Of a stretch of 64,000 nt of DNA, positions 10,051-20,626 are shown piece by piece (position 1 is the first letter of the stretch; each line of letters starts with the position of its first letter). The translations under genes and the position numbers were made by a program. The DNA comes from Ricordea florida (Eukaryota; Cnidaria; Anthozoa; Corallimorpharia; Ricordeidae). Below the pieces are notes generated by a model. The model had not been told where the DNA came from, searched no databases, and worked only from the letters and a program-made list of their open reading frames with translations. The stretch is from NCBI GenBank assembly GCA_949710005.1, contig OX453273.1:6310206-6374205 (forward strand), in the 5' to 3' direction.

Positions 10051-11447
10051 TCAGAATAAACCAATTAACGTCCGCAATATTCAAAGAACAAGAAGATGAG
10101 AAGAAGCAGAAGTATTAGCCGGAGTGTTGGATGTCGAGATGGGGGCGTTTATACCTCTAGTATTTGCAAACCTATGGCGACATGGGCACTGAGTGTCACC
10201 GTTTCCTGAAGCATTCATGATCAGCTGCGAAACTCTCTCAAAAGGACGACGAACCTTACCACTTTGTTATTACCTTGTTGAGAACACTTCTGTCCATCGA
10301 AATTTTAAAATCAGTGCATACTTATGTCAGGGATTCAATGACGCCCTTTCCTAAGATATGTGACTTCATATAGACGACTCCCGCTAAATTTTAATCAAGC
10401 GAGCATCCATAAAGTTAGCTTCCTTTTTTCTCTAGCTATTTTAATAGGAACGATTTTATATCCTTTTCTTTTTTTTTTTCTTTTGCTGCTTCTTTTTTAA
10501 AAGAAAAAAAATACAATTGTAGTACCACAATTAACTTATAGCGGAGCCCCATAGCTAAGGTAATCTACCCATCCCAGAAAATTTGGTAATCACGTGACCG
10601 TACACCAACCGACCGCCGTCCGTCCGCACCGCAGGCATACCAATGAATTTTGGGTAGTCCGTGTGCATAATAAGTTTTGTTTTGGCGCGAAAACGAATGG
10701 CCACCCGCGTTTTGTGAAGTAAAAACAACTTAGTCCAGCGAAATCAATTCAGAACAAATAATGTACGCGACATTGGGCAATGTAGGGTTGTCGTCATCAT
10801 CATTATTATCATTACATTACTGTTGTAATGGAATCGGGAGCTCCGCTTTTAGGCTTGGCTAAATATATATATTATTTTTAATACGTATATAGGTATAATT
10901 TTCGTTGTTATAGATAAAGAGTTTGAAATCTTTGACTTGGTGGGGAGTACATAACGAAGGATCATCGGCCACTGTAGATAGACCGTGCGAAAAAGAAGAA
11001 AATAAAAAAATAGAATAATAATAATAGTATTAATAATGATGATGAATGAGTAAATAACTGAGATAAGATTAAAGAAGCGCAGATTGAACATACTTCCGCT
11101 ATGACTTAGAATGGTAGCGTAGCAAACGCTTCCGTGTCAAATGATCATTTGCACCGTAATCGCGTGGATATATCGATCAAAATGAAATTCAAGCAGGATC
11201 CGGCCTTGATTGGATATATTTAACTGTGGCAGTAGGAGCGCAATTTGAAACAAATGCGTTTAGCTTGACAAAAGCTGCAAGTTTCAACGGGATCGACTCG
11301 TGCTAATGACCATGACAGGTAAACCCCACAACATGGTCATGCATTCCATTCTAGACGTCATCGTGACTGACAGCTTCTGGCTAGATTTAAACTATTCGCT
11401 ACCCAATCACACCGACAGCGAAAACCAGGCTTCGCAACACCTTGAAA
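10051..11447. other. Gene-less interval
   Basis: No convincing coding region. It contains poly-T and poly-A runs near 10470-10510 and an AT-rich stretch near 10860-11060. I see no element ends that I can define. Confidence 0.4.
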
Positions 11448-11625
11448 AATAGTTTAATCAAACAAGTTATACCATCGCAGCATAAAAGTGAGAAATGACC
11501 TTTCGAGCTTTACACTCCTTACTTAGAAGCGAAGGGCTCAAGCTTTCGTTGAGCCGTGACAAAGGGCTAACGTCAGAAATTTCAGATTTGCCTTTTATCA
11601 TTACCGTACGTGGTATAACTTCGAA
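11448..11625. mobile_element. Degenerate copy of the 160-bp hammerhead-like family, inverted arms
   Basis: The left arm reads aatcaaacaagttatacc and then cctttcgagctt. The right arm reads the same family in the opposite direction (gacaaagggctaacgtcag... then acgtggtataactt). This is the same inverted-arm layout as 6149-6673, with many substitutions. A further arm-like piece (gtcgtataagtttcc, then tatcaacttgtttgat) lies at about 11769-11815. Confidence 0.6.
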
Positions 11626-11629
11626 CTGG

Positions 11630-11735
11630 TACCTAACCTGAAGGTCGTAGGTTCGACTCCCATGTGGAGAACTTACTCGGGTTTGCTTGTTCTGAGTCTG
11701 CCTGTGGCAGTCCCGAAAAATGCATCTTTCTCAAA
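11630..11735 (+). repeat. tRNA-like SINE fragment
   Basis: Contains a good pol III B box (ggttcgactcc near 11650) followed by ggagaac, the same junction as in the tRNA-like repeat at 41001-41110. The A-box end is poorly preserved. Confidence 0.4.
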
Positions 11736-11868
11736 TTATCCAAGCTTAAAATTCACCATCTCCATTATTTAGCTACCGTCGTATAAGTTTCCATTTATCA
11801 ACTTGTTTGATAAAACCATTTTTTTGTGTTTCAGTTTTCGGACGCAGCACTAGCAAGAAAGGATGAGT

Positions 11869-12252
11869 TGTTGGGAATTACTCAATTGCTGCCAACACAA
11901 CTGATGAATCTCGGTATTCCAATAAATCTCTCGCTCGCTAGACGCATAAAACCACACGATATTGTTTTCTTCAGATTTTTGTATTCCTTCTACGACATCA
12001 CAAGGCTTCACTCACTCACAAAACACGCGTTACTCTTTGATTACAATAAAAGCTTTCACGGACTGTAATAAGCCTACTCCCATTGGTTGTACGCGATTTT
12101 CTATTTCCGATCCCTGTCACTTAAAGTTAATTGACTGATGTTCAATTACACAGAAATGAAATCGCTTCCGGTCTGCGGTTACAATTTTAATGATTTAAAA
12201 ATCATCAAGATAAAACAGAAACAAATTACGTAAATGGCGCTAATTCCAACAC
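11869..12252 (-). repeat. BEL/Pao 3' LTR
   Basis: 384 bp. It differs from the other LTR mainly by two extra segments of about 18 bp (near 12038-12056) and 13 bp (near 12185-12200), with about one visible substitution. Confidence 0.92.
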
Positions 12253-12262
12253 CCTCCCCCCA
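12253..12262 (-). promoter_or_regulatory. Polypurine tract
   Basis: ggggggaggg on the minus strand, directly next to the 3' LTR. This is the expected primer for plus-strand DNA synthesis of the retrotransposon. Confidence 0.85.
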
Positions 12263-12339
12263 TTTGCCTCGAAAGAGCAAATGTCTGTTCTTGAAATTAG
12301 GTACGCCTAAAACAACACTAATGGTAATATCTATAGTGT

Positions 12340-13992
12340 TCACAGTTCTTCCTGTGCGAGGTCTTGTATGCGACGTTTCGCAGCGACTGCAGCATCTCTC
12401 CTTGGACGAAACATCGGTGCCCTCGGGTTAAGGGGTGCTGTGGGTGTATCATTCACACCATTGCAGGTTAGCTCGAGGGGGTAAAGATGCTGTACTGCCC
12501 TTTCCATGTGAGACTTTCCAGCTCGTAGCTTGGCTCCCCTGACAACACCATCGCGGCCTGTTATTAAGTCATCCACGATCCCCAGCTTCCACTGATTGCG
12601 GTTCTTCTCTTCTGACTTAATAATCACCACATCTCCCTTCGCAGGATAATTGGGTTTGCCTTTGTACTTGAGACGGTGTCTCTCCCTGAGTCCACGCAGG
12701 TATTCGGTCGTCCAACGCAACCACAAAGCATCCTTACACCTCTGAAAATACTTGGCCCGCTTTCGGAGGTCGTACTCTTGAATGTTGTGCGGCTCCAACT
12801 CTGGCAGTGCATTCGGTTGAAGATACAAAAGAGAACTTGGGGTAAGGATGGGCATCTCGACGTCATCTTCGACATAACTCAAAGGCCTGTTGTTGAGAGA
12901 AACCTCTACATCTAGTAAAACTTCCTGGAGTTCGGCCCAAGATAGGAAACCGTTTCCGATAGATTTGTTAAGGGCAGCCTTAACCAGTCCGACCATTCTC
13001 TCGAACTGGCCTCCCCACCAGGGAGCGCGACTTAGGTTAAACTGCCAATGGATCCCTTGACGAGCCATAAGGTCGTGAAACTTCTCATCATGCATGACTT
13101 GCTTGACCCAATTGCTTGCTCCCAGGAAGGTTCTCCCGTTATCTGAATATACTCTTTCTGGTCGTCCGCGCCGTGCGATAAAACGCTTCAAACTTCCGAG
13201 GAATTCGGTGGTTTCAAGGTTGGGCAGTAAATCCAGAAACAAAGCACGTGTCAAGCTACAGGCATAAAGCAGCACATACGCCTTTCCTTCGGCCTTCGCC
13301 TTCTTGCGGTACTTCAGTGGGCCTGCATAGTCCACCCCGACAACTTGGAATGGCATTTGTCCCTCGGTTCGGTCCCTTGGCAGGTTCCCTGGCGGTGGGC
13401 AGGAAAACGCTTGCGCTCGAAACCGCTGACACCCGTGGCAAGACTTGACGATCTTCTTGGCCAGCCTTCTTAGCCTCGGAACCCAATAATGCTCACGGAC
13501 TTTCGTCATCGTACTACCAACTCCCCCATGGAGGGCTCCAAGGTGAGCGTGCGCGACTAACTTCTCTGTATAACGATGTCTGTCAGGTAGGTACACTGGG
13601 TAGTGTCCCTGAATTCTTCCTCGGCACTCTAATATTCCCTCTGCATTTGGCTGTAAATTCAACTGTAATCGGTCTTCATGATAGCGCTCATCTGCTGTCG
13701 CTTGCGCCTGAACCCGTTTTTCCCAAAAGAGCTTCACTCGATTCATCTCCTCGGTGGTCAGCGGCCCTGTCCATCTGTTTGTCTTAGCTGAGCGGACGTT
13801 ATGAAGGAATCGCGAAATCCATGCGCTCACTTTGATAGTCTTCCAGTAGCTGAATTTCTCCAAAAGATCGTCTAGCTCATCTGTCACAGCTACTACTGCT
13901 GCAAAGATCTCTTGCGCCGCCTTAGCTTCTGCCATTGATTCTTCGGACGGACTTGTTACGATATCTAACGGCCACTGCTCTTTGTTAGACAA
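12340..13992 (-). CDS. BEL/Pao integrase region (pol C-terminus)
   Basis: A 550-residue open frame. Residues 140-190 carry the HHCC zinc domain (His near 150 and 155, C185, C188). The integrase core shows the catalytic triad D221 (VGVDYAGPL), D284 (YSDNGRTF) and E331 (GGQFERMVG). Residues of about 450-540 (KGDVVIIKSEEKNRNQWKLG) match the DUF5641 segment found at the end of BEL/Pao polyproteins. The integrase inserts the DNA copy into the host genome. The first Met is only the first in-frame Met after a break: the codons upstream (KSWL, then SNKEQWP) connect to the RNase H part in another frame through a short deletion and a duplicated ggtggaagtc word near 14000. Confidence 0.9.
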   Translation of the reverse strand: MSNKEQWPLDIVTSPSEESMAEAKAAQEIFAAVVAVTDELDDLLEKFSYWKTIKVSAWISRFLHNVRSAKTNRWTGPLTTEEMNRVKLFWEKRVQAQATADERYHEDRLQLNLQPNAEGILECRGRIQGHYPVYLPDRHRYTEKLVAHAHLGALHGGVGSTMTKVREHYWVPRLRRLAKKIVKSCHGCQRFRAQAFSCPPPGNLPRDRTEGQMPFQVVGVDYAGPLKYRKKAKAEGKAYVLLYACSLTRALFLDLLPNLETTEFLGSLKRFIARRGRPERVYSDNGRTFLGASNWVKQVMHDEKFHDLMARQGIHWQFNLSRAPWWGGQFERMVGLVKAALNKSIGNGFLSWAELQEVLLDVEVSLNNRPLSYVEDDVEMPILTPSSLLYLQPNALPELEPHNIQEYDLRKRAKYFQRCKDALWLRWTTEYLRGLRERHRLKYKGKPNYPAKGDVVIIKSEEKNRNQWKLGIVDDLITGRDGVVRGAKLRAGKSHMERAVQHLYPLELTCNGVNDTPTAPLNPRAPMFRPRRDAAVAAKRRIQDLAQEEL

Positions 13993-14444
13993 CCACGACT
14001 TCCACCACGACTTCCAAGATCAGCTGGGTTTTCAGACGTCCCCACATGACGCCATAACACATCACGATGCGCTTGTATTTTGTTCACTCGGTTGCTTACA
14101 AATTGTTTGTATTCGCCGGGTCCCTTTATCCAATGAAGCGCTACGGCGCTGTCCAGCCAGCAGTATTTCTCGGTCACGGGGAATCCTTCCAATGCATCAC
14201 ATACGTTCGTCACGAGATTTACTGCCATGTGTCCGGACACTAATTCTTGTCGAGGTATCGTTAGCCCTTGTTTAGCTAATCTAGCCTTTGCCGCAACTAG
14301 TCCTTGATTGGTGCTTGACTCTTGGACGACCACAGCATAGACTGCAGCTGCCACACCTTTTCCACTGGCATCACCAAATGCATGGAGTTGGATGGACTGG
14401 ATCTCCTCTCGCTGGGTTGCTAAGGACCGTGGAACAGTAGACAC
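13965..14444 (-). pseudogene. BEL/Pao RNase H segment
   Basis: A 159-residue frame, homologous upstream into the codons for EQKLPEVSTVPRSL near 14455. LHAFGDASGKG and CWLDSAVALHWI hold the acidic residues of the RNase H fold, and NPADLGSRG is the usual end of that domain. It is out of register with both the polymerase frame (overlapping 14420-14444) and the integrase frame, so it cannot be made as part of one polyprotein from this copy. Confidence 0.85.
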
Positions 14445-17158
14445 CTCTGGTAGCTTCTGCTCCCATCTCTATCTCTATGGCCGATCTCTATTGCAGTGGA
14501 CTTCAATTCCTGCGCCTTGTCAGTGGTTGACCCTCCGCCTATTAGGTCGTCCACGTACAAACTTCTTCTGAGTTCTTCCACAATGTCTGGGTAGGTTGAT
14601 CTACAGCTTTCAAGGAGGTGCTGGATGACTCCCCCAAGGAGGAATGGGGATGACGTAAGGCCAAAAAGAGCTCTTGTGAATCTTAGCGTCTCCACTGTCT
14701 CGGTGGTCAGATCCTTAAGCCAATGGAACCTAAGTACGTCTCGGTCCTCTTCACGAATACGGACTTGGAGAAATGCTTGCTTAATGTCCCCTGCGATGGC
14801 CACTGGGTGGAACCGACAACGAACCAAGACAGCCCAAAGTTGGTTTTGGAGCGGTGGTCCAGGGTTAAGGCATTCATTTAATGAGGGCGCTCCCTTGTTG
14901 GCCCTTGCGGACGCGTCATAGACCACACGAAGTTTCGTGCTTTCTGATGCTTCACGGACGACTGCCTTGTGGGGTATGTAGAACTCACGGCCGTTTGCCG
15001 GTCCGGTAGTCCGTTCCACTATTCCTTCTTCTATTTGTTCCTTGATGACCTTGTCGTAGCGCTCAAGAATTCCTTGGTTCTTCAGTTTCCTCACCAGGGT
15101 GCTTAATCGGCGAAGACTCCCGGCTTTATTGTTCTCCAGCGGTGGGTGGTTCCCTCTCCATGGGAGTCCAGTTTCATACCATCCGGTTGAATCGCGACGC
15201 AACTGTTCTTTAAATTCGGCATAGACTTCTTGTTGATCGCCCACTGACGAATCTGCTAATCCTAACACGTCTAGCCTGCACAACCGTTCGTAATCTGCAC
15301 TCGAGGTCTGTGCGAAAAACATCGTGGACAAATCCACTTCTTTTCCTGGCGACATGATGGTCCAACCAAGCTTGGTTTTCTCCCCAATTGGTTCACCAAG
15401 GGCTCCCACACGAGGTGCTGTTTCCGTCTTGATTTTCGCGTAGTCGCTGGCTCCCAGAATGAGGTGCACTGGTAGCGTATCCTTGGTATCTGTGTCCTCC
15501 ATCTGAATTCCTTTCAAGTGACCATATTTAGCCAGGCACTGCTGGTAGCGCGGATTATTCAGAGCGAGTAACTGGCGCTTGTCAATCTTAGTTACTTCGG
15601 TCACGAGGCTGAAGTCTCCCTTCATTGAACTGACTTGCACTTTGAATATCTCCACGTTTTTAGTTACCGTTCCCAACATCATCTCGATTTGGCGGACTTC
15701 ACGCTGGTGAGGCTGAATTCGCAAGCGATCAAGAAGTGCTGCTGAAGCATACGAACTTCCGGCGCCAGTGTCCAGTAACGCTCGACATTTAACACCTTGG
15801 ACTGCAACAACCACTACTGGATGAATCACGGCTGAGTTTCCGACCGAGGCTGCCGTCAACAGCTGCTCACTTAGCCTGTCACAGATGGATGTATGGTGCT
15901 TCCTCTGGCAACACTGACACACCAAACGACTCCTGCAATCAGCCGCTCTGTGTTTGCTTCCAGTGCAGTTGAAACAAAGCCGCTTGTTGCTTAGCAACCG
16001 TTTTCGCTCTTCAAGTGTGCTCACCGTTTTGCAATCTGCTGATCTATGATCGGGCTTATCACAATAAACGCATCCACGCATTTTCTCCTCTTTCTGCTGA
16101 GTTTGGTACGATCGATCGCGTTGATAAGGAGGTTTTTCTTTGTCCCGTGGCCTTTCATGTCTCTCGTATTTCGGGATAGGGTTTCTCTCCGTCCATTTCC
16201 GTAACGCATCCACAAACTTGGGAAAGTCCCACTCTTGCCAACTGTCATCTGTCCGAACCAAATCTCCTCTGATCCCTTCCAGTTTGTCGATTGACATCCT
16301 GACATACCCGTTTACTTCTCGTAACTTTCCTAAAGACTCCAGGGATTGGACGTTGAACACCAATTTCTCGTAAAAATCGTGTATTCTCGCGGGGCGTGAT
16401 CCAGCTATCGTTGGCAAGGCCATTATGTTTTGAACGTAGGCGTTCACAATTTCGCTTTTCTTCCCATACTTGCTTTTTAGGATGGTTTTCGCTCGCTCGT
16501 ATCCCTCTGTCGAGAACGGCAAGCCATCGATGAGCGTTCTCACGTTCGGTTCCACGAGCTCCTTGAGGTAAGAAAACTTTGTCACGCCGGCAACCTCAGA
16601 GCGGTCAATCTCGGCTTCAAATTGGTTCCAAAACCGGGGCCAATCCGTTAACGTTCCACCGAACTTAGTGATTACAAGCTTTGGCAATTTTGCTCTTTTC
16701 ACCGGACTAGATGACCCTGACACGTTACTCCTTTTCCCTTCTTCTATCCTTCTTTCGTAATTTAGCTTAAGCTCCAGCTGCGCCTTTTCGAATTGTAACT
16801 GTTTTTCGCGAGCTTGATCTACGAGTTCCTCTTCACATTTCTTCGCTTCCAAGGTTGTACGGAGATTCACTTCGTTCAGTCGTTTGGTTAAATCACTGAT
16901 CTCCTCGTCAACCGCGGCTTGCTGTTCTTCTATTTCTGAGCTCCAAGGGGCGATGTCCTTGGGTGTCTCGCCGTTCACAAACTTGGCTTGCTCAATCTGT
17001 AATTTCTGGTCTTCTACTGTTTTCATGATCGTCCGAAGTGCATCGCGATGCCGTTCGATACCTTCTGCGTTACCTTTCTCGACAATCGGTTTGGTTTTTG
17101 TTCTCCTGAAGTTCAAAAACTGTAGCTGCGCGTTCAAATCTGCAATTAACTTCTCCAT
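14420..17158 (-). CDS. BEL/Pao gag-protease-reverse transcriptase
   Basis: A 912-residue frame. Residues 1-145 are coiled-coil rich, about 155-310 match the DUF1759 gag-like domain, and zinc knuckles lie at 363-376, 395-408 and 414-426. The aspartic protease has DTGAGS at 463-468. Reverse transcriptase spans about 690-890, with motif A D791 (AGDIKQAFLQVR) and YVDD at 868-871. The start at 17158 is the first ATG after the 5' LTR and leader. Homology stops at STAIEI; the last residues are out of frame, because some 150 residues of the connection between polymerase and RNase H appear to be missing. The polymerase core itself is intact. Confidence 0.9.
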   Translation of the reverse strand: MEKLIADLNAQLQFLNFRRTKTKPIVEKGNAEGIERHRDALRTIMKTVEDQKLQIEQAKFVNGETPKDIAPWSSEIEEQQAAVDEEISDLTKRLNEVNLRTTLEAKKCEEELVDQAREKQLQFEKAQLELKLNYERRIEEGKRSNVSGSSSPVKRAKLPKLVITKFGGTLTDWPRFWNQFEAEIDRSEVAGVTKFSYLKELVEPNVRTLIDGLPFSTEGYERAKTILKSKYGKKSEIVNAYVQNIMALPTIAGSRPARIHDFYEKLVFNVQSLESLGKLREVNGYVRMSIDKLEGIRGDLVRTDDSWQEWDFPKFVDALRKWTERNPIPKYERHERPRDKEKPPYQRDRSYQTQQKEEKMRGCVYCDKPDHRSADCKTVSTLEERKRLLSNKRLCFNCTGSKHRAADCRSRLVCQCCQRKHHTSICDRLSEQLLTAASVGNSAVIHPVVVVAVQGVKCRALLDTGAGSSYASAALLDRLRIQPHQREVRQIEMMLGTVTKNVEIFKVQVSSMKGDFSLVTEVTKIDKRQLLALNNPRYQQCLAKYGHLKGIQMEDTDTKDTLPVHLILGASDYAKIKTETAPRVGALGEPIGEKTKLGWTIMSPGKEVDLSTMFFAQTSSADYERLCRLDVLGLADSSVGDQQEVYAEFKEQLRRDSTGWYETGLPWRGNHPPLENNKAGSLRRLSTLVRKLKNQGILERYDKVIKEQIEEGIVERTTGPANGREFYIPHKAVVREASESTKLRVVYDASARANKGAPSLNECLNPGPPLQNQLWAVLVRCRFHPVAIAGDIKQAFLQVRIREEDRDVLRFHWLKDLTTETVETLRFTRALFGLTSSPFLLGGVIQHLLESCRSTYPDIVEELRRSLYVDDLIGGGSTTDKAQELKSTAIEIGHRDRDGSRSYQRCLLFHGP

Positions 17159-17194
17159 TCTTGAGAATTACGCTGTTTTCTCACGATCACTGTC

Positions 17195-17211
17195 CCGTCG
17201 GAGGTGCCACT
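17195..17211 (-). promoter_or_regulatory. Candidate primer-binding site
   Basis: Read on the minus strand, TGGCACCTCCGACGGGA begins 3 nt after the 5' LTR end. It starts with TGG, the complement of a tRNA 3' CCA. The primer tRNA is not identified. Confidence 0.6.
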
Positions 17212-17214
17212 TTG

Positions 17215-17567
17215 TGTTGGGAATTATTCAATTGCTGCCAACACAACTGATGAATCTCGGTATTCCAATAAATCTCTCGCTCGCTAGACGCATAAAACCA
17301 CACGATATTGTTTTCTTCAGATTTTTGTATTCCTTCTACGACATCACAAGGCTTCACTCACTCACAAAACACGCGTTACTCTTTCACGGACTGTAATAAG
17401 CCTACTCCCATTGGTTGTACGCGATTTTCTATTTCCGATCCCTGTCACTTAAAGTTAATTGACTGATGTTCAATTACACAGAAATGAAATCGCTTCCGGT
17501 CTGCGGTTACAATTAAATCATCAAGATAAAACAGAAACAAATTACGTAAATGGCGCTAATTCCAACA
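17215..17567 (-). repeat. BEL/Pao 5' LTR
   Basis: 353 bp, with ends TGTTGG...CCAACA when read on either strand. It should carry the promoter of the element. It lacks the two short extra segments seen in the other LTR. Confidence 0.92.
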
Positions 17568-18033
17568 GAGTTATTCTCTCTCTCTCTCTCCATTTGTCCT
17601 TGTTTCTTGATCACATGTAATAATATACACGCAAAAATTTTAACGCGCTCAAAACATGTCAATGAATCCCAATTGGGACAGAAATTTGAAATTTATTTTT
17701 TACATGTACATTGCAGTAACAAGTAATCAAATTATTTCAAGTACAATTTTGTATAAGGTAGCTCTCGTTAATTTTTCAAAGACAACAAATCACACTAGTC
17801 CTACAGGCTTGTGGAATTTGCTTGTGTTCATTTATTCTAAATTGCACCTGAAACCATTTGATAATCTTTATAATCACTCTTTCGCTCCTGACACAAACTG
17901 ACCCTGTTATAATTTTTGCTTACTGCCCCTCCCCAATCACCTTTGCCCAACCCCCAGCCCATCAAACACACCTGGAATTTTTAGACCAAGGAGTCTGGCG
18001 CTAAACACGAAAGGCATCAACATATTTATCAAC
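17568..18033 (+). other. Upstream region of VPS8
   Basis: A (TC)n run at 17575-17590, then unique AT-rich sequence up to the VPS8 start codon. The 5' UTR and promoter should lie here. I see no TATA box. The BEL/Pao element ends only 466 bp before the start codon. Confidence 0.4.
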
Positions 18034-20283
18034 ATGGCGGACGCAATGAAAGAAGATGCCAGTGTTTTAGCTGGGTTGTTGTCAACTGCAGACCAACTAG
18101 AATCTTTAGAGTCGCTGGATGCAGCTTTTACGACAAGAACGGGCTCGTTTAGAAAACGCCATGTTCCAGACTCGGTATGTATACTAATGCTCTTCTGTGG
18201 AAACCAAATAGATTGATGTAAGTATAAAACTTTTATTAATTTCTGGGTAAGTAAGCATTAATGCTAATTTCGATAGCTCATCGTTGTTTTAGTAAAGTCT
18301 AGGGTAAGATTTTCGCACAGGTCCCTACTCCATTATGCATGTTGAAGCTGTCATGTCTGGTGTAATGCACGTGCAAATATTTCTTGTGTTCGAAGAACGA
18401 AATAGTATAGTTACAGAATGCATAATGAAGTAGAGACCTGTGCGGAAATCTTACCAAGTCTAGAGTGCGTGGTGATTTTGTGACAAGCAAGGTTATTGTT
18501 TAATAGTGAAACTAAAATTGTGTGGAAGTTGATGAAGAATATAATGATCGTGTCATTCATTGTAGGAATAAATTGGGTAAGATTTCCACAAAGGTCTCTA
18601 CTTCATTATGCATTCTGTAACTACACTATTTGGTTCTTCGAACACAAGGAATATTTGCATGTGCATTACACCAGACAAGACAGTTTCAGCATGCATAATG
18701 AAGTAGGACCTGTGTGGAAATCTTGCCCTAAATTGTGAGAACAAGACGATTTCTAAGACTGAAAAAATTGCACTGTCTGTAGGGCGAGTGCATTTTCTTG
18801 TCTTTGAAAAATTTGCAAGTGCTTATTTATACAAAATTGCATTAGGAATCATTTGATTACTTGTTAATGAATATATCATATACATGCAAAAATTTAGTTT
18901 CAAATTATTTTCTGCACTCAATTTCAACTTTCTGCACACAGTTCAACTTTCTGCACTGTTTGGGATTAAGTGATGTGCCTTAAGCCAATCAGCGCTTTGA
19001 CATTTTTGCAATAATATTATTAGGTTAGGAATTGATTCAGGGGGATATTTTATAGGGGTGGTCCTCAATGAGTATTGAGCAAAGAGACATGTTTAATGCT
19101 TCTCAAGAACATAGAACAATGAAAACCTTAATGAAAACCTTAAATGTCCATGCAGGTTGACATAGAGTTAGATCTACCAGAAGTTGTAAATATGCCATCA
19201 TTAGAAAGCATTCTGAATGAGGTAAGTTAATAAATGACATGATTTAGTGTTCATCTTCTTAAACTGAGACTGTTTAATACAGTAGGTGTAAATGTAATTT
19301 GACAATTAATAATGTAATGAACATATTTTACGAGCTTGAGATTTCTGCTTAGTGATAGTTGGTAAGAACGAACCCTAAGTCAGTTATAATGCATAGAAAT
19401 CCGGAGTGAATAATCAAGTTGTTTTAATACAGGTTTACTATTTTAAATTATAAATCTACATAGAGAAAAGGCCAATATTTCATTGAAAACCCCACACTGT
19501 TAGGCCACTCTTGTTACCTGTACTTTGCATCACATTATAGACAGTGAATTGCATAGCCAATAGGAGAACAGCATTTTGATGGAATGCTAATAGATTTTTA
19601 CTGATTGGCTTAAGAAATGAATATTTAATGGTTACCTTTTGGTGGATGATATTAATTGTCAGGTCCTCTGACCATTAGTGTTATAGTTGAACATATTTAT
19701 AGTTCTTCAATTTGTGAAACAGATGCTGTTCTATCTATCTAAGGGGTTTTTCGACTGATTTATAATGAGGTGGGCGAAAAAGCAACATTATGCATAATAA
19801 TGTATGAATTTTAAAGCAGCTTGAAGTGAAATCTAAAAGCTTTTTAAGTAGTTTTATTGCTGATAACTAAGAAACATCTGCTGTGAGGCAACCAAAAGTT
19901 TTAAAACTGGAATTTTCTTGTAAATAATATTCAGTTTTAAAGGAGGACATAATGTCTGTCTTTTTTCATTGATAATACACAATAGAAAGATGAAGACATG
20001 ATCTCTCTAGAAGATGATCCCGATCTTGCCAATCTACTTGAAGATCAGGCAATATCCTCCTCTTTGGAATTGGACCCCAGGTGTGAAATGTTATAAGTAT
20101 AAAAAATAGTTATAGGCAATTTTAGATTTGAATTCCATTCAAGTGTGTGCTTCTTTCAGGCTAAATTACACTCTCCAATTTTTCTGTTTTAGTGTCTCTA
20201 AGAATGAGAACAAAAACAGACATGGGTCAGTCTTGCGGCATGTTGTTTTGAAGAATGTGTCTGGCCAGTTGCTATCTGCATCT
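18034..20283 (+). CDS. VPS8: VPS8 exons 1-4: acidic N-terminus
   Basis: Exons 18034-18174, 19156-19221, 19986-20080 and 20193-20283 (residues 1-131). Exon 1 begins [16 protein letters not shown]. Exons 2 and 3 are rich in Asp, Glu and Leu (for example [15 protein letters not shown]), a low-complexity acidic lead-in like that of animal VPS8. Exons 1 and 2 end in phase 0, exon 3 in phase 2. Exon 4 ends LLSAS before a gtaagt donor. Intron 1 holds two hAT-like MITEs. Confidence 0.88.
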
Positions 20284-20582
20284 GTAAGTATCTACAGTAA
20301 TCAGAAATAATTAATCAAATACCAATAATTCCAACTGTTTTTCTTGGTCTGTGGCTGTTTTGGTCTACTTTAGCTAGCTATAAATGTAAGTATTTTAACA
20401 GGCTGGTATGAAACTCAGTGTTGACAGTTATCAGTTGTTTTCATTCTCAATACAAGGATGTGGTAAGTTGAACTTAAGTGGTCACAGCAGTTGCTTTATG
20501 CAAAGATATTTTGTTAAGTCTTCCAAAATACTTAGAGTAAAGTTTATTAAGACCATCAGTGTTAACTTCACTCACCCACCTA

Positions 20583-20626
<44 letters not shown>

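Larger units (their letters stand above)
11869..17567 (-). mobile_element. BEL/Pao LTR retrotransposon
   Basis: A complete 5.7-kb insertion on the minus strand: 5' LTR at 17215-17567, candidate primer site next to it, gag-pol, polypurine tract, 3' LTR at 11869-12252. It is flanked by a 4-bp duplication gagt (11865-11868 and 17568-17571), with LTR ends TGTTGG...CCAACA. The domain order gag, zinc knuckles, protease, RT, RNase H, integrase and the C-terminal DUF5641-like segment identify BEL/Pao. Apart from two indels the LTRs are nearly identical, so the insertion is young. Coding breaks at 14420-14444 and 13965-13992 make this copy defective. Confidence 0.92.
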
